Shown here piece by piece: positions 1 through 12,660 of a DNA stretch of 64,000 nucleotides; the first letter of the stretch is position 1; each line of letters begins with the position of its first letter. A program made the position numbers and the translations under genes. This DNA is from Mortierella sp. BCC40632 (Eukaryota > Mortierellomycota > Mortierellomycetes > Mortierellales > Mortierellaceae): NCBI GenBank assembly GCA_011634665.1, contig WAEK01000013.1:1100501-1164500 (forward strand). Reading direction: 5' to 3'. The notes beneath the pieces are model-generated. The model did no database searches, was not told the DNA's origin, and was given only the letters and a program-made list of their open reading frames with translations.

Positions 1-1314
1 TGATGGACGTCGAGCTCCAATGCTCGGCGCTCAAAGCCAAATGGCTCGCACGATGGCGCACGGCCTCCCCCCAGTGGGGTGACCTCTTCACTGCAGTTGC
101 ACAAGAGACGTACGCCCTCCTCCGCCCCACCGACGCGATTGCCCTCCTCACCCACCCCTCCGAAGCACAAACTCGCTCACCCCACTCCCGCAGACACTAT
201 CGCCTCACAGTGGTTCCAGACGCGATGTGGGCCTTCGCCAGACTCCACCCCCACCCCAACACAGACCCCGACGTTAGAGGGGAGACCGTCTTCGCAGGAG
301 AGGTCGACATTGAAGGGTTTTCAGTCCGCGCTGCCCGTCAATACCTGGAGAGCAGAAAGCAGAACACTCGTCAGGAAAATTTCGACCAAGGCAAAGACCC
401 ATACGCCCCAGTCTATGGTAGGCTGCGGCTCAAGTCTCCTACACAAAACAACGAGCCCTACCCTGACAAGTGGTGGGACACGGTCTTCAAGCGCACACAC
501 ACCCCCCTCAGGACACCAAAAAAGAGAGGTCTTTTCTTTTCAACCTCGCTCACCATGCAATCACCACCGACAAGGCCAGAGCCAAGTGGAAGGAAGACGT
601 CAATGGCAAGTGCAAGCGCTGCCTCATTGACTACCCAGATCAGGAGCCTCAAATAGAGGACCTTCGACACGCCTTCGCCAACTGTGGAGCAGTCTGGGCC
701 CTCTGGAAGGCCGCCCGTTCCTGGATCACCACCCTCGTCCCTGGCATGGTCGTCAGCAGTCTGCCTGACAACTGCATGCTGGGATGGCCAGAAATTGAGA
801 AACTGCCCCCTATCGCAGTACACATCCACTCGTTGGTCCTGTACAGCATTTGGAGGACTTTTGTTGCCATCCACAAGCTACTCCCGGGACAACCCCGAGA
901 GATGGCACAGCGGACGACCTCCTCTGGCTCACCGTCAACAGCCTCAAGCTCCGTGCACACACAGCACTCCAACAAGCTCTCCTCAAGGACAACAAACAGC
1001 AAGCAACGAACCCAAACCCAGCAGCAACTTCAGATGCCAATTACAAGCGAATGCACAAGACTTGGAATCACCCTCCGTATATTGTGGTGTCCAAGGAGGA
1101 GGTGACATTTGGTTGGATGTGGCCCACCCCTGGCTATGGTCCCTTTTTAGACATGCCAGGGGAGTACACTCCTCCAGCTTCGCGCGCAAGACCGAAGCCG
1201 CCTGACATCAGGCGAGCAAACGTCGCTGACGTTGACCTGCTTGATTGGGAGCCGCTCTCGCAGCTCCTGGACCCCTCGGACCCTTTGCCCCTAGTTGTAG
1301 ATCCTGCCTTTTGA
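1..1314 (+). pseudogene. 3' remnant of a non-LTR (LINE-type) retrotransposon reverse transcriptase ORF
   Basis: Three overlapping open frames carry one protein through two frameshifts. Frame 3 runs from the window edge to about 530, frame 2 from about 530 to 900, and frame 1 from about 900 to the stop at 1312-1314. The middle part has a Cys2-His-Cys pattern (CKRC, then RHAF followed by a Cys four residues on, then an aromatic W..W stretch). It resembles the reverse-transcriptase zinc-binding region (zf-RVT) at the C-terminus of LINE-type polymerases. The polymerase core itself would lie left of the window. The upstream tract around WWDTVF fits the segment just before the zinc knuckle. With two frame breaks the copy is dead. 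Family assignment rests on the zinc-knuckle layout only, so the exact clade is not claimed. Confidence 0.6.
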
Positions 1315-1619
1315 CTTGCCCCCTCTGCGGGTGCTCTTTTGTACCTGGTCTTTTTTCCCTTTCTCTGCATTTGTATTTCTAGTAGCTATATCGTTTCTGG
1401 GTCACCCTCCACCTTTTCCTTCTTCTCTCTACTCTTCTGTTGTAGGATAGTAGTTTTTGTGAACTAGCTGGCCACGTCCGCAGACCGTGGTATGAGTGCG
1501 CGCCGACGAATAAAACCCCTAACGGGGCCCATAAAAAGTTTTTTTCCAAGCACAAAGCTTAGCTTGGTTTTTCCTCCTCAGTCCTCGAAGGATCCAAAAA
1601 GAAGCATTGAGCAAAATAG
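1315..1619 (+). other. Probable 3' untranslated remnant of the retrotransposon
   Basis: This stretch lies between the retrotransposon stop and the tRNA gene. It is pyrimidine-rich at first, then contains AATAAA at 1509-1514, a possible polyadenylation signal, and a short inverted motif AAGCTTAGCTT near 1556. No open frame or target-site duplication was recognised, so the right edge of the element is uncertain. Confidence 0.35.
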
Positions 1620-1702
1620 TGAAGAGAGTGGGATTCGAACCCACGCCTACGAATAGACCACGGCCTTAACGTGGCGCCTTAGACCAACTCGGCCATCTCT
1701 CC
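1620..1702 (-). tRNA. tRNA-Leu (anticodon AAG)
   Basis: The reverse complement folds as an 83-nt type II tRNA without intron. The 7-bp acceptor stem is GGAGAGA/TCTCTTC with A as discriminator. The D arm is GCC/GGC around AGTTGGTCTAA. The anticodon stem is CCACG/CGTGG with loop TTAAGGC, giving AAG, which reads leucine CUU. A long variable arm (CTA-TTCG-TAG) and a T arm GTGGG-TTCGAAT-CCCAC follow. The sequences TGGCCGAGTTGG (box A) and GGTTCGAAT (box B) are the internal RNA polymerase III promoter. A run of four A on the plus strand at 1613-1616 gives the TTTT terminator just downstream of the gene. Confidence 0.96.
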
Positions 1703-1888
1703 AATTCCTTGGAGGCCGAGGCTTCAAGTCCTACTCCAACATGATTGTCGTTAATTCCCGCACAACATTAATTCCTATCATCATTTGAGGTTGCCTGGTG
1801 CCAGATATTTTACGTTACTCTAACTGGGGCCAAGATACTCTTCGTTGCCCCATGCATTAGGCTATTGTTAAAAAAAAGGGACCCCTGA

Positions 1889-1940
1889 CCATGTGCTGGA
1901 CCAATTGTTATAAAAAAAAAAAAACCATGTGCTGGACCAA
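1889..1940. repeat. Short direct repeat with A-rich spacers
   Basis: The 16-mer CCATGTGCTGGACCAA occurs at 1889-1904 and again at 1925-1940. Each copy is followed a few bases later by a GTTA.. motif and an A run. A third related A run precedes them at 1870-1877. It looks like a local tandem duplication of a 36-bp unit. Confidence 0.8.
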
Positions 1941-3591
1941 CCTGGGGACAGTTGTTAGAAAAAAAAAAGCTCTCTCTGCCGTGGCCTAACACCAGCAAAC
2001 CTGCCGAAGATCTGGGCCGCTATGTTCTCAGTTACCAAAAAAAGTGGCAACTGCCACTGTTCAAAATTTTGTCCGCTTGACCGAGGGGAAGGCAACCGAG
2101 GTCATATGGAAGGATAGATGTGAAGCAACTCTGGCATGAGAAGCACGATGAGGAATCACTTTCGAGAAAAAGAAAGGCTCCTTTCAAGGAGCACGAGGAC
2201 GGTGGACCAATGGCGACGGTCTCTCATGCCCGCCCAGCTGAAGCCTCTCAGTGCGGAGTGCACCTCATTGACCACCAAGAGCAACGTTGCCTAGGAGTCC
2301 AAAACGACGTGACGCCGCCAGACACTTCCCTGCTCGATAGTCTAACAGGCCAGCGACATTTGGAGGTGATGGAAAGGGTGGAGAGAATACCTTTCCGGTA
2401 ACAATCTTTTCTCAACATTTTAAACGTCTCGAGAGAGCTGAAATCGTTGCGCGGAGTCCAAGGGCTACGTGAGTTGTCAAGTTTTAATGGAGGATTGCCA
2501 CCGCTGTGCGGTGGTCGGGGCTGGCCCTTTTTTTTTTTTTTTTTTTTTTTTTTGTTATGTTGTTGTTGCAATGTGACCCACTGTGATTGCAAGAAGGACA
2601 GCATCACTCCGCCTGTTCATAGCGCACCCAACTCTTAAACTTAAAAATGTGAATTCGATCTCTGCTACTAAAGCCGCGAGTAGTATTTCTGGTACCACTT
2701 TTGATGATTCTACCAGCATTACCACCACACCTGAGGATTTTGTTGGCACGAACACTACCTCAAGAAATTCTGTCAACACTAAAGCCACTTCAGAAGATAC
2801 AGCCAACTCAGATACCATCTTGATAAGCAAAGCAGGACCTTTTCCACTGAAACGGAGTCAATCAGAAACACCACCAAGACGACGAAAGAAGTAAAAGTTT
2901 CTTATACTTTTCAAGGATTCAGATGAAATGGTTCGTGACAGAAAGAAAGTGCACTACTATCCCTTCGTCTGTTTTGGAAGCAAATTTGCGTCCAATTCTG
3001 CGGGGAAACGTGACCTGCGACACACGAAGGGATACTCCGACACCTACTAGATATCGATAGGACACTCACCGACGACCATATAAGTCGTCCGTAGATTGAT
3101 AAAGATATTCACTTCCGTCTCGTAATTGTTCTCACGATCCCTTTTCTACCATGGAGAGAATAAAAATGGAGGCAAAGTTTGGCCTGCCAGAGTCCTAACT
3201 GGGACTAAAACTTAAATACAGGAGGGCTGTGCTGTGATCCACAATATAACGCCAGAAAGAGGTAAAGACTACTAGGAAGGGCTTATTGCTTTCTTTCTTT
3301 TTTTTCTTTTTTTCTTTTTTCTTTTATTCTTTCAACGTTCTTCAAGTCGAGTTGATCCACAAAGGGGAGAGGGAAGAGGGAAAGGGGATAATGGGTTGCT
3401 TACTGGCCACAACTGTCCCAAAGAGAAAGGATGATGCTAGGTATCACCATTTGACATCTTCTTTGCTCCAAGGAAGCAGTTCTGGACAGTTAGCTCCGCA
3501 CTGTTTCGTTGTTCGCTGGACATACTTCTTCTTTCATCTCCACCAGAAATCGGGCTTTGTTGGTTCCTCTTGTGTGTTTTCTTTCTTTCTT

Positions 3592-3631
3592 TTCTTTTTT
3601 CCTTTTTTTTTTCCTTTCCCCCCTTTTTTTT

Positions 3632-3678
<47 letters not shown>
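3592..3678. repeat. Pyrimidine/poly(T) tract
   Basis: This is almost pure T with a few C, ending in 45 consecutive T at 3634-3678. The open frames that cross it encode only poly-Phe or poly-Lys and are not genes. Confidence 0.95.
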
Positions 3679-3681
<3 letters not shown>

Positions 3682-4386
3682 TGTCCCCACTCTTTTTTTA
3701 CCAGTACAATGGCTGAAAATGGCCAGTAGACTGATTAGCCAAGGTCTTCAACATCCACACTATTACTCTTCATCTACTCATCATCTACTAGCGAAAGAGC
3801 TCTCCTCTCTTCACTGGAAGCTCAGGCTATTCAAAACCTCTAAAAGGAGCGGAGGCGGGATGCGGAGTTTGTCGAGGTAGAATGACATATTTAAATGTCT
3901 CCATGGGTGTGTGGGGAGGTCAAGATGGAAAATTCAGTGAAGATGCCGTTGACCGGGATCCTGATACCGAAGGTAAAATCAAGGTATAGGCCGCTATTTG
4001 TGTCGCAGAAAAAAGATTCGAGAATGAAAAAAGGAAGGAAAGAAAAGAAAAGAAAGAGAAAAGAGCTACGCAATACGGCTCTGTTAACACAACGACAAGA
4101 ATTAGCAAGAGTTAGCAAGCCGCAAAGATCAAGTGACAAGCCATCGGTAGCCTCGAGAAGGAAAAGATCCACCAGGGTGAAATTGTAAAGAAATGACTCT
4201 TACAATCTTTCGTGTGGACTCAATCCAGAAGGCAGGTACATGATTCGAGCAATTCCACGTTTGAGTATGATGCAAAAAATAAAATGAAAAAGGGCGATAG
4301 CAGAATGAAAGAATGAAATGACAGCCGAGGACATTCTAAATGAGCACCAGCAAGAAAACCAATCTTTGAAGACATCAAACCATCGG

Positions 4387-7300
4387 TTATTCTTGACTGC
4401 TGAGATCAATATCCATTTTTGAAGCTTTCTTTTCCATTTCAACGTCCATTGGCTCAGCAGAGTTGTTTTCGCTGCTAGTTTCCTGTCCATGCTGTTCGAT
4501 TCTTAATGTCGAGGTCTTGTAGTTACGCATGAGGTGAGGCTAATAGCGTTTGAAGTTCATTCCATGCAAAAAGTCAACGAAAAGGGGAGCTCATCATGCA
4601 GAGTTTCATTTGGATAAGTAGAATAAAAAGGTATCCAGTTTGATTCGTTACCATATGGATAAATTTTGCTGCAGTTGCTGGCGAGAAAATACTTGCATGC
4701 GAGAGCAGGTTCATGGTGTTTTTTGACTTGGGATCCATAAATAGATGGAACATCCTAAAAAAGTGCGGAGCAGGCAGAGGCAGAACGCAAAAGAAGAAAA
4801 AAAATAGCAAAAAAAAAAAAGTTGGAGAATTGGAAACGTGTACTACGAGAAAAAGAACCTGTCGTTGGGACCACAAAGGAAAGCTTTGGTCGCGAATGTC
4901 AGCCTTCCAGAGGTGAGAGGAAAACAAAAAAAAAAAAAGTGCAGCAAAAGGGAATTGCAACAAACCGTTTCCAAATATGTTCAGAAAATGGGAATCGCTG
5001 GAAGCACACAATAAGAATCTTTCTGCTCTGCTCCATGTTGCCTGCAGACTCTTCAGCCTCTCCCATTCTGTTTGTCACAAGTAAATCAAAGGTATTTAGT
5101 ATATACCATACAATATTTGTAATGTCAATTACCGACCTTGGCTCACTCAATAGTGTATCATACCGTAGATAGACTTCTGGGTTCTCGGGCATATACTTTA
5201 GGAAGGCATCGGTAACGGCAATCTTCAGCTCAGGTGCACTATCAGTCAGTCGGTTCCAGATTCCTTCAACCACACGGTTGAGGGTCGTATAGTCGGATAA
5301 TGGCACAACACTAAGCCCTCCCGCCGAATAATGATCATATGGATTGGGCATGGACATTGGTATGTCCCGAAGTGTCGATCTCAAGATCTCTGAAAACTTT
5401 GCCTTTCCACCCTTTCCTGGAAGCACATTCAAATTTTTTGCAATCGTTTGAACAGCCAGGCTAACACGAAATTGAAAAAAGAGGTCTCAGGAATTTTTGT
5501 TTACCTTTCGATTAAGTAATGTATCGGTCAACATATTGCACAATCACTTACTCGATCTGGAGTATTTCACGCTCATTCGTGGAAACGGTTTCAAGGGCGA
5601 TGAGAGATACGTCTGCGATCTTGACCTTTTTCAGCTTGGTAGTCTGACTTTTCACAGCCAACATTGAAATGAAATTCAACCATAGGAAGGGATCTATCTT
5701 GGTTTTCTCGACAGGCAGTTTAGGCGGCATCTTGGTGGAGCCAAATTTCTCAATACCAAGTGCCGTCTGAAAGAGGTGGAATCCAAACCAGGGGTCGCGG
5801 CTATCCAGATTCTCTGCCCCCTTAAAGTATGGAAGAATACTTCGCTCGAGTGCTGCAAGCTTCTCAGAGGTTGGTAGTCCGTGGATGTACCGATTCCAGA
5901 GATACGCTTGTGATGGTGATTCCTTGAGGATCTCAGTGAGACCCCTCTCTCTTGCCTTCTCGTCTCCAAAGTTCTAAGTGGTGAGCAAAAGAGATAGTAG
6001 TATCAATAAATGAAGCCTGTAAAATCAAGGAAAGAGTCGATAACTAATGACGAGTTCAAAGCTCACGAACCGTCAGGACTTGAGCATGGAGGTCGCGAAT
6101 CTCGGGGTATGACTCTGGGAAGCGTGATGGCTCGACTAGCTCTAGAATGTCTTCTCGTTGCTGCCCTCTTGCAATCAGGAACCCAACAAAGTTCTTGAGT
6201 GTCGCGACAAGGGACGCTCGGGCGTCAATATCCACGAAATAGACTGTCAGACCCAGAAAAATATCGTAAACAATATGGTGAAGCTCATCGTCCTGATCCG
6301 ACTCTTCAATGATGGGCCACTCCACTAAAAAGAGATCATCTATCGATAGGTAGTTGTCGGGATGCTCTAAGAAGAGCTGAGCAGGGAGCTCATGGAACCA
6401 AATCAGGTAGACGTAGGTCAGCCAGAGGATAGCAAGGTCCTTTGGAGTCATTAGACGAGACGCTAAGGTAGTTGAAAGATCCACCATATCCATGTCGTTC
6501 CAGATTTCGTCCGACAGCGTGTACGAGGTGGATGAAGGAATAATCGAATCCCATGACTTGCAGGTCAAAAAGTTTTGCATCCAATTCTTGGCCGACTCAA
6601 CAAGATCTACAGAGATTAACTGCTGAAGAATTTGAAGTACAATGTCCACCACATAGCGAGATCTCGTAGTTTGGTCATCCTTCTCATTTGGGGAGCAGCA
6701 TGCTCTCTCAAGCATTCGGTCAAGAACGTAGACACGCTTGTTACGGTTCCTTTCCCACAAGAAGAACCTAGTCGTGTTTTGTTTGTTTGTACGAGTGACC
6801 GGTTAGTATCACAGACTCAAGCGCCACGCCAACAAAATAAATCAAGGAAAGAAAGGGGTAAGCAGCTGAAATGAATTTTACCTCCACCAGATGAGTTGGG
6901 CGTCTGGAACAAACTGCAGGGCTCCTTCAAACATTTTGCGCGTCTCGACCTCAGTTCCATGGCGACAATAAAGGTCCAGGAGCAGTCCCCAGAGAGGCTC
7001 CGAGTTTGGAAGAATCCCGAGGGCGCGAGAAAGTACGGAGAGAGCGCCTTGAGCAGGTGATTTCCCAGGATCATTTTCATCCACTCTCGAAAATGTCAAA
7101 ACGCAAATGGCATATTCGATCCAAAGGGCCTCATTTGAACTATCATCCTTGAGCTTGGCGTCGTAATCGTCTGGGAGGAGGGCATCGTAGTAGCGCATTC
7201 CTTTTGGTGAACATGCCTCATCTGCATTCGCAAGCGAAGACATCACGACTGGCAAGTAGTCAAGTGGATCCGAGTCTTCATTGGGCTGTGCTCCAATGAG

Positions 7301-10300
7301 TCGATCCACAGTTCGTTTCTCTGTAGTGGACCACTTCAAACCAGAAGGTGGCGTGGGTACCTCACTAGTGGCAACTCGTTCGCCGAATTTAATAGACGCT
7401 GTTGAGTCCTGGACGAAATCCCGATGGTGGTCAATAATCCAATCAACTAATACGTCAGTGTTGTGGATACCGGCGGCTCGGAGACGTGCAAGCTTAGTGG
7501 ATTGAGAATCTGCAAATGCCTTTTGCGATTGTGGCGTATTCCCCTCAGAGTATCGTGCCATGTCAACAATCAGTTCTCCGTCCGACAAAGCGCAGTCCCG
7601 CATGTGCTGAGAGTTGCAAGAGTCGTCATTACACGACCCTCCACTCAGCTCATAAAGACACATCCGCTTCATCGGGTCGATCCGGTGGCTGTATGTTAGA
7701 GACTGATACCCGCCTTTCACATTCTGCTTAAAGTCCGGATTGAAGCGATAGGACTTAAACATGGATAGTGGAGACACATAGTCAGTTGCTTTGTTGGTGG
7801 CCACTTTCTGGTCTTTTAGAACTGGATCACTCTCCTTGAGCTTCTCGACAATAGGTGATAAATCAATTTTGACAAGATTCGATGGTAGACATAACTGGTC
7901 TAATTCCACCAGATATGGGCCACATGAAATTAGCCGTTTGATTGAAGTAGGAACTTTCCAGCTCCTCGGCGTCATCTCGCCACCAGTTGCTGCGGCTGTA
8001 GGTGTAGCGCTGAGAACAACCTTCTCCTGTGACAAAAATATGTCCAGCTCCGATAGAGGCTTGACAGTCGTGGGAGGTGTAGGTACTGCTGGTGTTACTG
8101 TTGTCAGAGTATTGAGTGGAAGGCTTTGGGTTGCGGGTGTCGGATCAGTCACCTGCCTCTTTTGCAACTCAAGTTCTCGCTGGAGTTCTTGTTGCTTTTT
8201 ATGTAGTATTTTTTGTTCCTGTAAGCGTTGTTGCAGCAGAAGCTGTTTATCCGACTGATTTTGTTGCGGTTGTGCAGGTGAGGCTTTAGAAGGCATGGCT
8301 AAGCCGACTTGAGTCTGTGGAGTCGCTTGGGGTTCTGGGAGAGCAGGGGCTGCCGAGGATATTTTGGTGGGGGTGGCAGCAGGTGAAGACACTCGCGATC
8401 TTCCAAGTGTCAAGCGTTCCTTTTCTTTTGCAAGCTCCTGAAGTCGTTTTGCTAGAGCAGAGATCTCGTTGCGCACTTGAGTACGGGGCTTCTTTGGAGT
8501 CACAGAGTCGATATCCGTGCTCTCAGTTCTACGCTTGGAGCCTGAAGTTGTTTGAATGGAGGGTATAAAAAAAATGAGTCAGTACTAAGCCAAGATGTTG
8601 TTAGGTCAGTGAGGTGGCCCCTGTAAGCTCTACCTGTGATATCGTTTGAGCCCGAGGCTGATTGCGTAGTTTGAGACGCTTGGGCATCTTTTTCGACGGC
8701 TGAAGTATTATCTGGCGAAGAGACCGAGCCACTCGCTTCAAGTGACATCAATTGGGTCCGCTTCAACAAAATATCCTTCTGCGAAGCCGTGATCGCGCTC
8801 TTTGTTTCACGAAGCTTCTCAGTGGCAGTGTTGATGCATCGTTGCCTCTCCTCGATTGATTTCTCCAGAGCTGTTAAACGGGCTTGAGTTGGTTCGAACA
8901 GTGAAGTTGCCTGATGAAGTCGTCGCTGAGCCTCCTCAAGCTCCCTCTGACAGTTCAGAACTTCTTCCTGCGCAGTTCTCCTTGCCTTTGAAAGGTTGTC
9001 GACATCCTTGATCAAATCTTCGAGGGTATTGCGTTCGGTCTCCAATAATCTCGTATTCATTGCTATTTCCTCGTCGGATTTCTGGAGGGATGAACGTTGG
9101 TCCTCTAGATCTTTGGTGTGTTTTTGGAGTGAAGATCGGATCTGCTCGGCCTCAGATAAAGTAGTTTGTTCCAGTACAAATCGTATATCGTCAGTGTCTT
9201 CAACAGGATTAATGAGGGACGCGGTCTGAGCCGTTTGTGGTAGTAACAAAGATGCTTTCAAGCCACTATCAGATGCGTGCGGCGAATTGGTTGCTGAAGC
9301 CGATGCGGAAGCCGATGCGGAAGCCGATGCGGAAGCCGATGCGGAAGTCGAGGTTAATTTTGCACGCTCTTTGGCTTGGATAAGGTCGTTCAAGGCTTTT
9401 ACTTGTTGCTGAATGCTTTCCAAATAAGTTACATCCTTTTGGCTGCTGGAAAGTGTAGGCCGAGATTTGACGGTGGTAACAATAGGTTTGTCTGTAAGTT
9501 CATCAACATATCCATCGCCGTTCTCATCATCCAGGTCAATGAGGTAAGGCAAACGGCGTTCATTCACAAATGGCTCTGGTTGGGGTGATTGTGGGATGAA
9601 ATCCATAGCCACCGCGCGCTTTCGGCCAAATCGATGCGACGCTTGAGCGGGGCTCGCGAAGCGGTGGCTGCTACCTTCCGGCGGTAAGGTTGGTGTTGAT
9701 GTGCGTGAGGATGGCGCAAGAGTGGTCGCTGGAATGGGAGGGATGAATGGAAATTTTCTGGGGGTTGGTGACGAAACTGTTTCCTGAGCCCTGGGAACTT
9801 TGTCTTGTGTAGTCTTCCATGAGCCATCCAGAATGGTTGATTCTGCTCCATCATCCAGATCCATGTCGATGTCTTCTTGTGAAGTTATAGAGTCTCGTCG
9901 GGAGGCAGCGCCTTGGCTAGCGATATCCTCAGAGTCATTGTCAAGGACAATGACCGTAGTAGTCTGTTCCAAGGGATTCCTAGCATCGGGGCTGCTAACA
10001 TAGTCTGGCGGAGATGAGACAGAGGAGTGTGAAGAGCCTTCCACTAAAATGCCCTGCATCTCCTGCTTCGATTCTGATATTAAATACAGTTCTTCAGCAG
10101 GAGGGGCTGCAGGGGGAGGGGAAGGAGAGGAGGGTGGTGGTGGTGGTGGGGGAGGTATTGGTGGAGCAAAGTCAAAAGGTGGAGGCGGAGGATGTGAAGG
10201 AATCCCTGTTGTTTTTGAAGAAGCCTTGGCGTCTTGAAGTGTGACTGGAAGCTGCTGTGTCGGTGGCTCGGTTGGTGATAGAGTAAGATCGCTAAATTTT

Positions 10301-12233
10301 TTTCTTGTACGCTCTTCATCATTGCGGCTGCTATGCGAAGATGCTATTGAAGATGGTTTCGGTCTGAGGGATCCTTCTTTACTTGTTTCGGGTATCAAAG
10401 CTGGAACCGAAAGCGGCGATGTGACTGGGATGCTTTGTTCAGAAGGGATTGGTAGTGACTTCACTGGACTAGCCAAAGCAGTGTTTGAGGGGTCCAACAA
10501 GCTATTCCAGCCCTGTGGCAGGATCTGCGACGCGTAAGACAGAATCATTTCTAGTTGCTCCTTCGCCGGCGACTTTACCGACGGGTCCCCTGGTGCTGCC
10601 TGCGATACAAGCATCTGGTGTTGAGCTTGATTAAACTGCGAGTTCAGCATAGCGCCAATAGGGTCGAAAGCAGGTACTCCTGTCTGATGAGTGGATCTTG
10701 GGGTTGGTAAAGCATAAGGAAATTGCTGAAAAAACTGAGCCATATTTGGTTGCGTTGCTGAGGCGCTGTTGAGATCAAATGGTGCTGGGTTGCTTGACAA
10801 TACTGGCAACTGGTGTTGCCTCATTAGACACACATGAGCAACAGCGGTCGGGTCGATGCCCATTTGCAGCAAATATTGAGGAGGCACACCGTGACTTAGC
10901 AATTCGTCCACTAACACCTGAATCCTAAATATATTCCATTCTAAGTTCGGGAGGGAAACATGAAGAGGGTAAGGTTAAGTATGTTTGTCTCCTTATTTAC
11001 GTCACATTGACGACTAGGGGTAACTAAACTTACGACCATGTTCTGGAGCAAAATGCAGACTTGGATCAAATGGCATTGGGCTGGCAGCAGATTGTGGATC
11101 CAAGCTGTACGGCGTTGGTGTAGGATGAGGATGTTGCGCTGGCTGGTGATGTGACATGAATGGGTTTAAGGCAAACGCGGTCGACGCAGACTCATGCTGA
11201 GGTCCTGCTTGGCGGAAATTCGGGTGGCTATCGCGTTGACGCAGAGTATCACCTCGTGGAAACGTTTCTTCTCGCGAGTCTGTAGCACTTTATAGAGTTA
11301 AAGAATCCCCGGATCAGTATTCGACTATCAATCCTAGTATTTAGTGACTCATACATGCTTGGAATGCAGATGCTCAATTACTAGTACTTACGTAGATTCG
11401 CGACTTCGTGGTCTCCAGTTACCTGGTCCACGGTTGTAGTCTTGTTGACGTTGGTTGGTGTTATTTTTCCAACGTCTAGGCCCATTACTGCTATCGTTCT
11501 GACCAGCACCAGAGGAGCTAGGTGTACTAGACATGGCCTTCGAAATGCCTTTTGTTTGTCCCAAGCCTGGGATTTCATCACCCTGTGTCGTCGCATGCAC
11601 CGAAACCGCCTTTGCGTTCTGCGCAGCAGTCTTCGCTCTTTGGCGTTGGTATTCTTCCATAAGTGCGCCAAAATCAGTTTCATGATTATCGACCTGAACA
11701 TCATCGCCATCGAGGGCTGCCCCTCCTTTTTTGAACTTCTTTGAAAATGAGCCTTTCTGTTCGGGTCTGGAAGAGCTGCTACTCATGCTCCTGCTTAAAT
11801 TATTGCGTGGATCGTTTCGTTCAAAGTTGTGGAGAGGCGAAGGACGGGGTCCTGAAGAAGGTGGAGGTGAAGGCTTCGATGTAGTCAAGTCAACAGCTAC
11901 GGGGTTGGATAATTGTTGGAGAGGAGCCTCGTCGTCACTGCTAAGCTCTCCTTCCTCCCTATCCTGTGGTAATGTGCTGCGGTCGCTTAATTCAGCTGCT
12001 TGATCAGAGGTATCATCAGTGAGATCCACAACAATAGAGGTCATTGCCAGATTAGCTGTGTTAGATCCTTGTGGACGACACGTCAAGTCTTGCATAGTGA
12101 TTGAATCTGGTGGCAAGGAAATGGCATTATGCATAGAGGCAAGGCTCGATTCAGCCGTAGTTGGCTGTCGCATAGATTGGAGTGCTGCGGTTCGAAGAGA
12201 CTCGAGGTCGAATGGTTTCGAGGACATTGCCAT
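4387..12233 (-). CDS. ZFC3H1/Red1-like zinc-finger protein, nuclear exosome adaptor
   Basis: Eleven exons join in phase to about 2,285 residues: 12233-11392, 11287-11034, 10910-8634, 8520-6882, 6767-6071, 5973-5552, 5460-5137, 5067-4966, 4903-4859, 4754-4652 and 4539-4387. ATG at 12233 is chosen because the frame upstream begins only at TTG; a second ATG lies at 12227. The N-terminus has the acidic REEGELSSDDE motif found in Red1/ZFC3H1 proteins. It is followed by poly-proline stretches, an (SA)n repeat, a long coiled coil (about 9200-8760) and a Gln-rich coiled coil in exon 4. The diagnostic zinc finger MCLYELSGGSCNDDSCNSQH (Cys3His, zf-C3H1 family) lies near residue 1410. The C-terminal third has HAT/TPR-like helical repeats (for example ALGILPNSEPLWGLLLDLY). 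Family members link the Mtr4 helicase and nuclear exosome to polyadenylated RNA (PAXT in animals, MTREC in fission yeast). Nuclear RNA decay is therefore inferred. Confidence 0.88.
9295..9349. repeat. 12-bp coding minisatellite
   Basis: About four and a half copies of GAAGCCGATGCG lie in tandem inside exon 3 of the Red1-like gene and encode alternating Ser-Ala. The 12-bp unit keeps the reading frame, so copy number can vary without breaking the protein. Confidence 0.9.
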
Positions 12234-12599
12234 TGATATCGTGGACAAACGAAGGGAAGCTTACAAGGATAGATGTTCCGCATTTTTTTGTCATTTTTGA
12301 AGTTTATGTGCCTTTTATTTCCTGGCATCATACAAGGAAATAAAGCCACAGCCAGAATAATGTATGTCAACAATATATCTGAGGTCTTCTGGAGGTTTAC
12401 ATATGCTCAAAGGGACGCCTCTCTCATAGAAAGAGCGTATTTTCATTTCATTTCTTTCTTTCTTTCTTTTTCTTTTCTTTTCTTTTCTTTTTTTTTCTTT
12501 GGGGCAATAGTAGAAATAGCAATAGCAGTAGTAACAGAGTGTGAAACAATCACACGGGTATAAAGAGGGTTTTGTCGAATATACAGATTAAGCTAGAAA

Positions 12600-12637
<38 letters not shown>

Positions 12638-12660
12638 CAAAGTATCAACAAATGCCAGGA
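12234..12660. other. Intergenic spacer, probable promoter of the Red1-like gene
   Basis: This 427-bp spacer lies between the end of the RapGAP-type gene and the start of the Red1-like gene, both on the minus strand. It holds a TTTC/TTTTC-rich tract at about 12445-12499 and A32 at 12603-12634. On the coding strand the latter is a poly(T) run just downstream of the RapGAP stop. No gene is seen. Confidence 0.6.

Larger units (their letters stand above)
1703..4386. other. Intergenic region with homopolymer tracts, no convincing gene
   Basis: No open frame here starts at a good ATG, shows a known motif or has a clear splice structure. Weak coding-like stretches exist on the plus strand at about 2120-2401, which begins at GTG, and at about 2650-2894, which is Ser/Thr-rich and ends in a basic KRSQSETPPRRRKK tail. 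They could be exons of an unrecognised gene or decayed sequence. T26 lies at 2528-2553 and a pyrimidine-rich run at 3288-3678. The last 250 bases are the 3' flank of the minus-strand Red1-like gene. Confidence 0.5.

Noticed and set aside
2120..2401. 93-codon plus-strand open frame
   Set aside because: It starts at GTG with a stop just upstream, has no recognised motif and no clear exon partner.
3286..3729. 147-codon open frame on the plus strand
   Set aside because: Mostly poly-Phe from a T-rich tract; no ATG-linked motif or splice partner.
12234..12248. Five extra N-terminal codons on the Red1-like protein
   Set aside because: They begin with TTG; ATG codons at 12233 and 12227 are better starts.
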